DNA of 42,919 nucleotides, from positions 96,100 through 139,018 of the forward strand of contig MNCI01009651.1 in NCBI GenBank assembly GCA_015680685.1, read 5' to 3'. Positions 19,956 through 30,816 of this stretch are shown here, piece after piece. A program made the position numbers and the translations under genes. Below the pieces are notes generated by a model. That model saw only the letters and a list, made by a program, of their open reading frames with translations. It searched no databases and was not told the origin of the DNA. Numbering within the stretch: position 1 is the first letter of the stretch; every line of letters starts with the position of its first letter. The DNA is from Gnetum montanum. Taxonomy: Eukaryota; Streptophyta; Gnetopsida; Gnetales; Gnetaceae.

Positions 19956-21910
19956 TATTTTGGATCTCTCCCTTTCCACTCAGCCATGGGGAAGATGGAC
20001 ACCTATGCTAACCATATGGGGCCCTCAGTTCTTTTTAAGTTTTTGTTTTACACATTTTTGTTTTCCAAGTTTTTGTTTTACACGTTTTTGTCTTACAAAT
20101 TTCTTTAACTTTTCTTGTTTTTGTTTTACAACATCGTTATACTTTTCCATTTTGTGTATGTGTGTGTATGTGTGACCCACCTTGTAAATTTTTCACCCAA
20201 TAAGTGTTCAGAATGATGGTATGAACTGTTTTCATGATTAATTGCTAATGTTTGGTTTTTACCTTTAAGTCACAATGATGATACTAAGGTATGTTTCTTT
20301 TGATATGGTAGGTAATGAGATCACTTCATCCATCCATCCACTAGTTCTATGGTCTCTCTCAGCTTGGAAATGTACAGTCTCCCTTCATAATAAGATCTTT
20401 AATGAATTAGTGACTAGGCATTTCTCAAACTAAGAAAGGACTCAAGGTTTGAAAAGGCTGTCACTTCAAGGAAACTTGATGCTTTTGTGTTGGCCATTCT
20501 CTTGGGTGCTTGGATGTTTTCTTCTTGAGTTTTCTTACCATTCCGATGTTACCCAATTATTGGAAGCTGAGTCAATAAAAATAAAAATTCTTTACATGGT
20601 GTTGTTCTTACACATAAAATTACAAAACACAAAAAACAAAAAAAAAAGAGAAAAAAAAGAAGAAAAAGTGAGAATTCAAAGCACACCCCTTAGACGAAAT
20701 AATTCTTTGGGCTACAAGCACTAGTTATGGAACTAAAAATGTTCCCTCTAACTAAGGCCCTCCTCACTTCCCATTCTCTTCTTATTTCGTCGAAATGGTG
20801 GTGACTCTTGGGGAAAGCATTCTTGTTACTTGAAGGGGATGGTTCAGCCAAATGTATTAATGTGAAGCCACTGGAAGTGGTTTGTTTGAGGCCGGAGTTG
20901 GAATGAGATCTGCTAAGTCACATTAATCATGCAACACATAAGGGGCTATACACAACCTTGTTCTTGGGATTCCATTCCATTCCATTCTCTCCATCCTTCT
21001 CTTCAATATTCACCTCATTGTCGATTGTATCATTAGTGTATATATTTTGGTAAATGCGTTATTTTCTTTTTGGTAAATTCTTGTAGTTAAGAATTTAACT
21101 CTTATTCCAATTGACATTTCCAGAGCCTACGGACTCTTTGAATGTGGGTTTGTTAGGGCATTAAGGGCATGAGCTTGCTTCGGGGAGGACCCACTAACAT
21201 TCCTCTTTGGTGCATCAGTTAACTTCTTTTCCCTAACATTTTGCAATTAATTTTATTTTTTTCATTTCCATCTTAACATCCACTTTATCTACGTTACCAT
21301 TGTCCCTTTTTATCTCTCTTTCTTACTCCTTTTCGTTCTCCATTCTAATGCTATCAGAGGTTCACGATTAGTCATGGGGGTATAGGGCCTAATTTTTTCG
21401 ATTTTCTCCTAACCCCTACACCTTCGGTAGTCACCAATATTATATCTCTAGACCCATATCATCCATACCACAACTAGCCAATGGACTTACATTGAAGCAA
21501 GGTTTTCATTACATGATGATTCAATTACCCTTGCTAACACAAGATTGTGTTGTGTGTGCAGATGGCAATCATACAAGAATGGAATTGGATCTAGAGAGAA
21601 CACATGGAATGGAACGGTGTTGGAAGTAACTATGCAAGGAGCAAGATCAATGGCACACTTACCAACAGACAACGGAAGACAAAATCTTGGCATTGGCAGC
21701 AGCAACACTTCTTTCTCTCTCTCTCTCAAGCTACCAACTAAGGCCTGATGTCATTATAATAAGGTGTTCACCTTTGTTGTCATGAACACTAGTTTTGTCA
21801 AGTCTTGTAATGATGATCTGTTCACATGTCATCCCATTAGTTCCATTCCCCTCAATAACTCCATACCTTCCCGATATTATTGTAAGGAACTTGAGGACGA
21901 GTTTTCATTA
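19956..21910 (+). other. 3' untranslated region of element B
   Basis: Aligns along its length with A 9900-11835. It has T-rich repeats (about 20030-20140), an A-rich tract (about 20625-20668), the conserved block with GGGGAGGACCCACT (about 21182), a PPT-like copy GTCATGGGGGTA (21371-21382), and a T/G tract ending GTGCAG-ATGGCAATC near 21560. No conserved frame. Confidence 0.75.
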
Positions 21911-21923
21911 AGTCATGAGGGTA
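21911..21923 (+). other. Polypurine tract of element B (mutated)
   Basis: AGTCATGAGGGTA precedes the 3' LTR. One G of the run has become A. Confidence 0.65.
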
Positions 21924-22950
21924 TCATGAAACGTGATTCGTAGGAGCTACGATATCGTGTACGAGATATCGCGGTCCGCTGCCATATCTATAAATAAGAG
22001 GTGGCTCTACTTATTTTCCCATCTAGGCTAGAAGTAGGGAAACTCTGGTAGTTTGATCACTCCAGAGATAGAATATTTTCCATGTGCCCGTAGTAGGAAT
22101 CCTAAAGTGAAGGGATCTTTATTCGAGCAACATTGTACCTGAACACAAGTTGTGTACAAAAATAAAGACAAGCTTCCTGGATAAATGTTGTAGTGCATGG
22201 AATAGGATTTAATTATTGTTATTTCCTGCTTTCTCTCTCTCACCCTTAAACTCCTAGAATGTGGTATGAGTACGACTTAACTATGAGCATTTAAGGATGT
22301 GTATGGATAGTTGAGGAACAGATGCTCATTGCATGTGGTATGAGTACGACTTGATTACGAGCATTTAAGGATGTGTACAGATAGTCAAGGAATGGATGCT
22401 CATGATTACGACTTGATTACGAGCATCTAAGGATGTGTATGGATAGTTAAGGAATGGATGCTCATGAGTATGACTTGATTACAAGCATCTGAGAATGTGT
22501 ATGGTTAGTCAAGGAATTGGCTGCTCATTGCACTTAGGTTAGTTAAGTGCCTCAGTATAACCACTTCAAGCACATGCGTTACGTGTGATGATCCTAGTGA
22601 CAATTAGCATTTGGTAGCGATGGTTGCATCGGTTTAGGGTGTGTACGGTAAGTGGGAACGAATGCTGACCCTAGGTAATTTAGACTTAGGTCATTAGTTA
22701 GAGTTAGTTAGTTTCTCAACCATTTCGCTCAATAGCATAGGAGAAAAGGATAAAATATATAAAAATCATATACCTCGGGCTTACTTAACCATACACCGTG
22801 ACAACTACAATCAAGTCTTGGAAGATAAGGAATGATTAACCCTAAGTGTTCCATGGGACGTGTAGGCATTTAGTCTATGGAGTTCGAACGGATCGTGCAT
22901 GCTATGCTCATTTCGTATGGTTGAGTGTAGGGGTACATCGCCACTCATCA
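21924..22950 (+). repeat. 3' LTR of element B (1027 bp)
   Basis: Starts TCATGAAACGTG (the expected TG is TC here) and ends GCCACTCATCA. It has the same four-unit repeat (22268-22533) as the 5' LTR. The short U3 palindrome block (about 21949-21975) is clearly unlike that of the 5' LTR and resembles Z and E (GCGGTCCGCTGCCATATC). Confidence 0.9.
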
Positions 22951-22955
22951 GAAAT
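22951..22955. repeat. Target-site duplication of element B, right copy
   Basis: GAAAT, 4 of 5 identical to 15497-15501. Confidence 0.75.
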
Positions 22956-23399
22956 GATCTTGTTTTCTTACCTACCATGTTTCAAACTCTTCCTGCTAGC
23001 TTTGTTAACTAAAGAAAATACTCGAAAGCTAGTCGCACTCTTTAATCTTTAATTCCTAATTTTCATCCATGAACCATTGATGATGATGATTTGATCCATT
23101 AGCAAGAGAAAGTATTACATTTTCACTTCCTATTGCTATCAAATAATATTCTAGATTGACTTCACAATAAATCATAATAATGTATCCTAGAACCATAGCC
23201 ATTTCATGTAAGACATAATGTCCGGTCTTGGGTTTCTATAAATAAAGGGATGATGATGATGAATACACATCCATGTTCCACACTATCAAGAAAACATAAT
23301 CCATAGTAGAAATGATGGTTGCAACATTGGAACTATTAACAATCATTGAATAAGCCATGATCATGGAAATATCCTACTTTTAGTTAACTTCCTTTCAGT
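22956..23399. other. AT-rich flank of element B
   Basis: No coding potential. It includes several ATGATGATG repeats and a TATA-like CTATAAATAAAGGG near 23236. Nothing ties it firmly to a named element. Confidence 0.35.
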
Positions 23400-24882
23400 T
23401 TCTAATCTTTGAGATAAAATTGTGGACTGAATTTTGCTGCTCCATGGAATGGCTTGAAATGTTGACACTTGCATTGACTACTTTTGTAGTTTAACTGGGT
23501 TGGAGGCATTCAGCATCATATTACCTTTGTCTATCATCTTCTACAAGTCATCCTTTAAGGTTAGGAAAAAATTGGTATAATGACCTAGTAGTTGATTATA
23601 GTGGCAAAAAAGGTCAAGTATAAAGTACTTAGGTATAGGTGGGTCATCCTTGGTTGTTAGAGTGGGTTCTTCACAATCTTGGATAATCAATGGTACCCTT
23701 ACAACCATTCTTTATCATTTGTTTGTATTGAATCCTCCCACTATTTTGTAATTAATCAAGGAGTTCAAACAGTTTTAGGAATAACCTAGTGTACTTTGAC
23801 TAATCTTTCCTTTCGAAGTTAGACCTTGTGTTGTCCAATGTAGAGGCCCTGGATATTGATGGTTGGTTATTCATGGTAGGGGCCTTAGGTTGATTCATTT
23901 TGAATCCCTATGCGATTTTATTTTCTTTAGCAAGAGCTAAATTATTTTGCTTCCCCTTCTTCTTGTCCTTTCAAGTGTTTTGGTTCTTATATGCCACATA
24001 GGCAGGGTCATGACCTACCTTAGTAGCATCCTCTATGTTCTTGGTCTCGGAAAAATCTTGACTCAGTGTCCATGGATCTAGGTAATAAAGTTTTGACTTA
24101 ATGAAGTCATTAACCACGCCCTTGAATATAGCAAGAAGACATTTCTTGGCTATGGGTTTAGGAATCTCATTGAGACAAGCATTCCACCATTATATGAACT
24201 TTTGCATAGGTTCAAGGGTTCCCTACTTAACTTTCATTAGTTGGTCAAGAGTTATATTGGGTTTTAAGTTATACTTGAAACAATTGATGGCCCTCTCAGT
24301 AACACATGATACTAGTCCAAGCCTTTCCCAGTAAGGTACATAAGGAAGATCTACATTATGATATGCGGCTAGGCTTGAAACAACAAGCCCTTGGAATGGA
24401 ATGTGATGCAATAAGCATTGAGATTACCCTCATTATTATACCTAGTAAATTGGGATATGGGAATTCTTGGAGGAAGAGTTATTTATGGGATAATAGGACT
24501 AATAGGATTGTTCTAATAGAAATACATTATTTTAACTATCTAGGTTGTTGAATTTTTGAGCTTCTATAGCTCTTTGGTAAGGTCTTGGATAATTTTGAAG
24601 GCCTAATTGAAGCCTTGGAGCATCTCCATGGGCTGTGGTGTTTGCATGTAGGGTTACAGTGTGAGTTGAGAGGCTTGTGACCTCACAATGGATTGGGGCA
24701 TTGTGGGGAGAGGCTAGGTTATCATTATTATAAGGAAACTGAACAATGAAAAGGAGGTTTGGACGAAGGAAACAAATGGTGTGTGTGATCCTTGGGTCAC
24801 TTGGGGTCCTACTGTGGGGTCTTCTAACATGGAAAATGAATGAGCAGTGGTGAAGATCACCAGTGATGATTGTGTAGATCAC
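23400..24882 (-). pseudogene. Decayed gag of a second old retrotransposon, X2
   Basis: On the minus strand the frame from 24882 (open to 24532) gives an N-terminal gag region. After a frame change, NCFKYNLKPNITLDQLMKVK (about 24290-24230) leads, past a stop, into GTLEPMQKFI, NEIPKPIAKKCLLAIFKGVV and TKNIEDATKVGHDPAYVAYK (to about 23975). The pattern QLxxxKQ...EPxxxF is that of a plant Ty3/gypsy Gag capsid. Further on (about 23640-23540) comes YFILDLFCHYNQLLGHYTNF, which resembles the degenerate Cys/His motif after capsid in Tat-like elements. Stops and shifts throughout. Not the same gag as A-E. Element C inserted upstream of it at 24987. Confidence 0.6.
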
Positions 24883-24987
24883 AACTGCATGGTGAAAAAC
24901 ATAGAAGAGAAAAGGGACATTCTTTGAGGCACCAATTGTTCCTCATGTGCTGCTATAACAATTGTTAGCCCAAACATGATAGGGTAG

Positions 24988-25804
24988 TGATGAATCATGT
25001 TTCTACACACCTTGACGTTGGGGAGCCCAAGATGCGATGTTGGACATTTGATGTCATGGGGTATGCACTAGCCTATAAATATAGTGCTTGGGCTCATGAT
25101 TTGGATACCAGTTTTTGTCATAGTTAGTGAAGCTCTTGTAATTTATTTTTCCTAGAGTTAGCATATTTTTTGAGTGCCCATAGTAGGAGTTTGAGTGTGT
25201 ACAAATATTTTCTCAAACACTGATGTACTTGAGCATAACAATGTGATGGGAATAAAGATGAGCCCTTTTGATTATCCTTGTAGAAGTAAGAATAGATTAA
25301 TATTTCTTTAATGCATTCATTATTCAAGCACTTCACTCTAATGCATTTTATTGAGTAATTAATTTTCAATTAGTAATGAACACAAGCACGACCACTTTGA
25401 GCATACTTGTAGCACTTGGTAACCTAGAAATGCTTAACGTTTAGTAGCCTAGTAGCACTATATGTGTTCAAGATGTGTTGAGGAATGTGGAATGGTTACT
25501 TGTATTAGGCTAGTTATATAGTAGAATAATTAAATATTGAATTTCTTTACCTTCCATTCTTGTTGTAGGTTATTGAGTTTATAAAACATAAAATGATAAA
25601 AATCATATACCTTAATTACACTTAAAACATTTCCTTGAGCTTCACAAGTGTAGTGGGAAGACAACAAATGTTCTTAATGCTCATTTCACTTCCTAAAAGA
25701 ACTAGTGCACTAGAGAACTATAGGTCCATGGAATTCAACTGGATTTCATGTGAATGCCTTAGTGATTTGTATGGTTGGATATGGGGGTACCTTGCTGCTT
25801 ATCA
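24988..25804 (+). repeat. 5' LTR of element C (817 bp)
   Basis: TGATGAATCATG to GCTGCTTATCA. TATA box TATAAATA at 25074-25081. It aligns with the other LTRs downstream of the TATA (GTGCCCATAGTAGGAGT, ATGGTTGGATATGGGGGTACC) but has no GATATC block, only ATGCGATG in U3. No partner LTR is present because the 3' end of C is lost. Confidence 0.88.
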
Positions 25805-25805
25805 T

Positions 25806-25823
25806 TGGTGCCATTGCTAGGGA
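25806..25823 (+). other. Primer-binding site of element C
   Basis: TGGTGCCATTGCTAGGGA, a tRNA-Asp-type site with transitions. Confidence 0.85.
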
Positions 25824-25965
25824 CATTTTAGTTGTTTTGTGTGTTATGTAGGATTTAGTAAAAATTATTTACAATCATTGGAAAGAACCTTAGATTCATA
25901 TCATATTTTATAATTACTACAAAAAAATGTAAGAAGCACACTACATTATTATTTTCTAACATAAA

Positions 25966-27079
25966 ATGTCTTCTTCTCACAAGAGTGCTTCTTCACCCAA
26001 GTTTGATGGAGTTCATCAGTTGGTGCCTTAATAGTATTTAGTGGCATATGCTCATCTTGATGAATGTGTACCCAATTTCACCTTCATCTTACACTAGGAT
26101 GAACAGTTATAGTGGTGGCACATGGAGGGCAACATTATGTTGCCACCAGATTGATTCATTCCTACAATGCTTCAACAAATGCTTATATGATAGAGTCTCT
26201 AGGAACTTCATTTTGAGTATGTTGTGCAAAATACCGATGCTAGGGATTATCATCTCATTGAGGCACAACATTTATGGGATCAATAGCTAGAACAACATTA
26301 TGAGTCTATGAATGTAAAAAGATTTAATGATTCCTCATTCCTGCTGTACCAACAAGATGGTGGGGAACCCTTCTTTGGGGGTTTTTCATTTAGTGAAATT
26401 CCTCTCTTTGACTTTAATGAAGAAGGTCAAAACCAGAACTTGTAATCCATAATTCACAATCTTGGTTTTGGTAAGAATGAATTCAATGAAAAATATGAAT
26501 CCAAAGTGGCAAGTCAAGATAGGGATGTAGACAAGAAACAAGAATGTGATCATGTTGTGATTACCAAAGAGGTGGTAGTAGGCACTGTGATGGTGCTAGT
26601 TATCCTTCCTCTTCATCTTCATCTTCATCATCATCTTCTTCTAGCTCTGATCATAATTTGAGGAGGCAAGGCTATGATGGAGGTGACTAAAATGACTGTC
26701 ATGACCAAAATGACTATTAGGCATGGCAAGTTCAAGGGAGTAGACATTCAAGAGAGGTACATCGCCATGAACAAAGGGGTAGTAGAGGGCATTGTAGGCA
26801 CTATAATCATGGCCTCAATGAGCATTTTCTTACTACCTGAAGTATGCTTAATATTGCAAAGGTAGTCCAAATTTAACAAAGCACTTAAAGGATAGTTGGA
26901 TCGAAAGGCTAGACATGAACAATATTCCTTGATTCGAAGGAGGATATAATTTAGATTTGCAAAACTATCTCCAATATTTTGAAGATGCATGTGCCTTGCA
27001 AAACATAGAAAATGAGTGGCAAAAACTTAAGTTGTTTCCAAGGACACTCATCAAAGAAGCAGAAAATTGGTACTGGTCC
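25966..27079 (+). pseudogene. gag of element C, 5' part
   Basis: ATG at 25966 gives MSSSHKSASSPK, then the N-terminal domain (AYAHLDECVPNFTFILH) with several stops, ending near SIIHNLGFGKN. A linker and the beginning of the capsid domain (IPTRH-like region near 26880; LNMNNIP-like at 26910; YLQYFEDACALQNIENEWQK; LIKEAENWYWS at 27050-27080) follow with frame changes. It is then cut by the insertion of D. The capsid continues at 33793. Confidence 0.8.
27075..27079. repeat. Target-site duplication of element D, left copy (degenerate)
   Basis: GGTCC; the right copy at 33788-33792 reads TGTGC, 3 of 5 identical. The exact resumption of the C gag sequence after the right copy supports the placement in spite of the divergence. 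Confidence 0.6.
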
Positions 27080-27922
27080 TAATGAGTGGTGAGGTACCCC
27101 TACACTCAACCATATGAATACGACCATTTCACACACGATCCGGTTGAACTCTGTAGACAAACTAGTTGTGGTATCTAGAAAGTTACTCATAAGATTGTAG
27201 TTTTTCTTCTTCCCACCTGGACTAGTGTTAGTTTTTTCATGTATGGTTTAGTCTAGAGTGAGGTGTATGATGTGTCCTATACTAATGCTACTGCTAGGTA
27301 TGATGGAAAATAAGATTAACTAAGCTAGGAGGAAAAAGGGAGAGAGAGAATCTAAACTATCCTAAGTGCAATGAGCATCCATTCATTAATCATTCGTACA
27401 CATCTTGGACTTCATGCACAACTACCACTAGGATTACAAAGCGTAGATCCTAGGTATGCTACTGGGTTACCAAGTAGTCATACTTAAATGCTCATAATCA
27501 AGTCATACTCATTCCATGTTACTAGGAGATAAGGGTAGAGAGATATTAACTAAGAAAGCAATAAATAACAATAAAAATTAAATAATTAAACTAAGTGAAT
27601 CTTGAAATGATGAAGTAATCTCAATCTTTATTGTTCGTCATGTGCATGTCCAATTACGTTACACTCGAATAAGGATGTTGTACAATTACAATCATCACAC
27701 TTTAGGCATGCACTGGGAGAAAGGAAAACTGACAACAACTTTCTACTTTAATACTAAAACTAAAATCAAAACTTAATAGTTAACACTTAAACTGCCTGCC
27801 TCTTATTTATAGATGAGGAGACAGGCTGCGATATCGCGTACACGATATCATGTTTCAGCTGTGATATCATGGCTATGATATCACATCTGCGATATCATGG
27901 CCAACAAATTCATGACTCATCA
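27080..27922 (-). repeat. 3' LTR of element D (843 bp)
   Basis: In minus orientation it starts TGATGAGTCATG at 27922 and ends at 27080 with CACTCATTA (the final CA mutated to TA). GATATC palindromes at about 27830-27900; TATA box at 27811-27802. Confidence 0.9.
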
Positions 27923-27930
27923 TACCCCCA
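27923..27930 (-). other. Polypurine tract of element D
   Basis: Minus strand TGGGGGTA directly before the 3' LTR start, with upstream GATGAGTTTTCATTTAGTCG as in Z, A and B. Confidence 0.75.
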
Positions 27931-28114
27931 CGACTAAATGAAAACTCATCCTTGAGTTAAAGTGAGAACAAGCTCCAGTTATTACACAGTGGATAGGTAT
28001 GGGATTATTGACTATCTAGAAGGGATCCATGCCGCAGTGTGGAATCAGAACAAAATTGAGATACAACATGAAGAATGCAAAAGAAAATCCTATAACTACA
28101 AGATTGGGTGGAAC

Positions 28115-28675
28115 TCATGTAGTTCCTAGTGACGATGGCTCCTCCATGGGTGTCTTTTCCTTGTCTTGTGCTTTAGATCTTGGGATGTGATGGAATTGAA
28201 GTATGGCCTGGAGTTTCTCCTCTTGTAAGGCCTTGAGTGCCTTGGTGTGCACGTAAGTTTGCACTTGTGTCATAGAGGCATCCCAAACAACCTTCTCTTT
28301 TTCTTCTGCCATCCTTTTATCCTCTGTCAATATTTTATTAAGTTGCTCGATTCTAAAAGTATCCAACTGGTTTTGAACAACGTCTAGGCTTGTATTCAAA
28401 AGGTTTAATACTTCCAAAATGGCTTGAATAGAGAAATCAATAGTCGCACCACAAATGTTAACCATAGTTCCTTCTTCTTTATTGTGCCAAAATTGGTACA
28501 TTTCCCCTAAGTACCAGGCACCACGTTTAGAGAGGGTAGGCCATAATGGGGATCCTTTGAGGTGATCCCTAACGACCTTTGGAGAAGATTCTGTGAAAGG
28601 TCCAAAGTTTAATTCCATGATCACTGTAGTAAATGTGGACCTCTTGTGGATGGTTTGAACACAATCCTGGGGCAA
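28115..28675 (-). CDS. Extra open reading frame in the 3' region of element D
   Basis: The longest clean minus-strand frame in D, 186 codons. TTG at 28675 opens it; the first ATG is at 28618 (MELNFGPFTESSPKVV), leaving 167 residues. In the same frame upstream, an ATG at 28882 (MAPKCGQ) is followed by about eleven stops, so the real start is unknown. Around codons 55-85 it reads GEMYQFWH, TMVNICGATIDFSIQAILEV. This recalls, from memory and weakly, the putative plant transposon protein domain found beside Athila/Tat elements (FY...VRG..VDFS...IN.ILG). Codons ~105-160 are charged and probably helical. No counterpart exists in A, B or Z. It may be a captured gene or a remnant of another element's ORF. 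Confidence 0.5.
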   Translation of the reverse strand: MPQDCVQTIHKRSTFTTVIMELNFGPFTESSPKVVRDHLKGSPLWPTLSKRGAWYLGEMYQFWHNKEEGTMVNICGATIDFSIQAILEVLNLLNTSLDVVQNQLDTFRIEQLNKILTEDKRMAEEKEKVVWDASMTQVQTYVHTKALKALQEEKLQAILQFHHIPRSKAQDKEKTPMEEPSSLGTT

Positions 28676-29780
28676 TGTGAGATGTTGTTCCTATTTAGAC
28701 ACTGTAGTAGCTACTCCTTTCACCTACCTTGATTATATAGTAGCAGGGTCCTACTAGTGGATACTAAATGATTATTCCTCCTACACTACATGTTTTTCGG
28801 TAGGGACTTGTCCTTCACCTCTCCTAGGTCATTTTCTTCCACCTTGAGTAGGACCTTCCTATTGTCCACATTTTGGGGCCATCTACAATCACACAGGGCC
28901 AATCATTAGTAAGTTTGTTACCAAAGTTAGGTTATACCTCACTACTTGCCTTAATGAATTTACTTTATTTCCATGTGATGTTAATTATTGGAAGAACATG
29001 TCCCTGAAATATTATAATGTTAAGTCCTCTTTGCTTAGGTGGTTTCCAAATTTAATTTCCCAGTATATCTAAGGGGATAAAATTATTTTTGACACATTTT
29101 ATTCTTAAGTTTGCAACTAATTACCCTTAATGATGTCCTTTGGGTGATGATGAATTTCAAAAAATTTACATGTTATTCAACGTGTGCCCCTTCCCACAAC
29201 TAAGCTGAACACTCCAGGTTCAAGTAGGTTCAAATGGAATGAAAATCAGAGTACCAGCAAGTGAGTTATGGGTATGAAAGCAAGGGTTGCACAATCACAA
29301 GTCGTAGAGAGAAAGTTGAAAAGCTTCCTCTTAGGTGAATAGTTGAAAATGATGCTAAGTGATGCAAGGGGTTATATATATATAGATTAGAGGGACACGA
29401 TATTCATATGATACATAATGGATGCGATATTGCATCAGCCGCGATATCGTGTATGCGATATCACAACTTTAGTGATATAGGCACAATTTAAGATACCAAA
29501 TTTTTTAAGATTTTCTTGAAATTTCCCTATAAACTAAGGATGTTGGCTATTGTTAAGAGGTTCTTGGGTAATTCTATTAGTTCGAAAGGCACAAATAATG
29601 ATGATGGTATGAAATTTATTAATAAAGACCTTAGATGGGAGAAAAAGGCTATGTGATGATTCATAGGAATGTTGAATCAGAGGGATATTAATAAGGGAAA
29701 GAATATTATTGAAAATATGCTTAGGGTAATAGATGGTGTGCAAAAGATATGTTATGAGTGTAAATTACAAAAATTACCCA
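28676..29780 (-). other. Non-family insert upstream of the extra ORF in element D
   Basis: Lies between the GGGGAGGACCCACT block and the extra ORF. No match to the 3' regions of A, B or Z. Contains the second GATATC block (29396-29478), a TA-rich tract (29370-29384), and near 28885 a tract TGTGTGATTGTAG immediately before ATGGCC, which resembles a splice acceptor. Confidence 0.5.
29370..29478. promoter_or_regulatory. Second GATATC palindrome block, internal to element D
   Basis: GATATCGTGTATGCGATATC (about 29443-29462) is identical to the palindrome block in the A 5' LTR (2845-2864). It is accompanied by GCGATATTGCATC and CACGATATTC. TATA-like sequences lie on both sides: TATATATATAACC on the minus strand at about 29384-29370 and CCCTATAAACTAAGG on the plus strand near 29526. 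The direction is therefore not decided. Flanking R-region sequence of the LTR is not recognisable. Confidence 0.5.
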
Positions 29781-30816
29781 AGTGGGTCCTCCCCAAAGCA
29801 GGTTCCAACTTATAATGCCTTTGTGTAATCACACCTTAAAATGTCCATAGGCACTAGAAGGGTTAAATGTAATCCACACTGGTTCCAAAAAACACACACA
29901 TGTAAGTATCACCAGAATGAGGTAAGAATTCTATGCTACACAAGACATGAGCTACAATTACATGAATAGTGAGATGAGATGAACTATAGAAGGGATTGCA
30001 AAGATTGGGACATGAGGTAACTAACCCAGGGCACAATGAATTCTATGTGTAAAGCATGATTAATGTGTCATTAACCCATCGTTCTAAGCTTAAGACCAAG
30101 TCCATTCCTCTGATCAGTGACATCACATTATTTCATCCCATGATGAGCAACTATGAGAGTATCTTAACAACAAGGCGTATGATCACTTGGCATTTTGTTC
30201 AAGGGAGGAGTGATTTTTGCTATGTGGCACTTTTTTTTTGAATGAATGAATCTAGAGAAGCTGCCAACCTTCAGGCATGGATGCATGTCTTTCTAGTGGG
30301 ATCCCGTAGAACACCATTGGATTTTTGAGTGCCTTTTGATTACTCTTAGTCCCATTTTGCATTAGATCTACAAGGATCTTAGTACAACCACATTGCATGA
30401 TAACTCTCACAGACGTCACCAAAGAGAATCCACAAGTTCCCTTGATGTCACACCCTAACCATTCCCTCTTGGTCCATCCTTCTTGATTCTAGGTGCGCAA
30501 TGAACACAAAATTAATTTTAAGTCTTAAGAATGTCAAGAATATCACTGTACCCTTGAACAAAACCTCTTATTTGTAGAATGAATGAGTGGATGTAATGGA
30601 CTCACTGTCCAAATAATTGATCACTCGAGACTCGATAACATAGAACACACCTCAACCAATGAGCCACATGAGTGTTTTATAGATGAGATTACTTATAAAA
30701 AGATAAAAAGATGAAAAGAAAAAAAGATAAAACATAAAATTGTAAAATGAAAAATTGAAAAATAAAAAATTGTAAAATTAAAGAAAATGAAAGATATTTA
30801 TTAATCCTTCTTGTTA
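29781..30816 (-). other. 3' untranslated region after the element D gag
   Basis: Begins with a T-rich stretch directly after the gag stop codons (minus strand 30816 to about 30700), as after integrase in A. It ends with the conserved block CTTTGGGGAGGACCCACTTG (about 29800-29780). A tRNA-promoter-like stretch lies at about 30629-30672. No coding potential. Confidence 0.6.
30629..30672 (-). other. Possible tRNA-like box A/box B pair
   Basis: The minus strand reads GTGGCTCATTGGTTGAGG and, about 30 nt after its start, ATCGAGTCTCGAG. These resemble pol III box A (TRGCNNAGYNGG) and a weak box B (GGTTCGANTCC). The spacing is shorter than in a tRNA and no cloverleaf forms by eye. It may be a SINE remnant or coincidence. 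Confidence 0.2.

Larger units (their letters stand above)
15502..22950 (+). mobile_element. Element B: gag-protease retrotransposon lacking pol
   Basis: A 7.4-kb element with two ~1.03-kb LTRs, a PBS, one long gag-protease frame, and a 3' untranslated region like that of A. RT, RNase H and integrase are absent. Around 19947-19955 the sequence passes directly from the region after protease (A at about 7090) to the region after integrase (A at about 9899), a loss of about 2.8 kb relative to A. It must have depended on pol supplied in trans, unless the deletion came after insertion. Confidence 0.92.
24988..27079 (+). mobile_element. Element C, 5' part (interrupted by element D)
   Basis: 5' LTR, PBS and the first part of gag of an older member of the family. 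The gag stops abruptly at GGTCC (27075-27079), where minus-strand element D begins, and resumes at 33793 with TTAGAACC. This is exactly the sequence expected to follow in A (ATCCTTAGAACC) and E (GTCCTTAGAACTGG). Confidence 0.9.

Noticed and set aside
25124-25369. 81-codon minus-strand frame in the C LTR
   Set aside because: Lies wholly in the R/U5 part of an LTR, antisense; equivalent LTRs do not keep it open.
30056-30241. Open frame in the D untranslated region
   Set aside because: Opposite to D's direction, no conservation in relatives, low information content.
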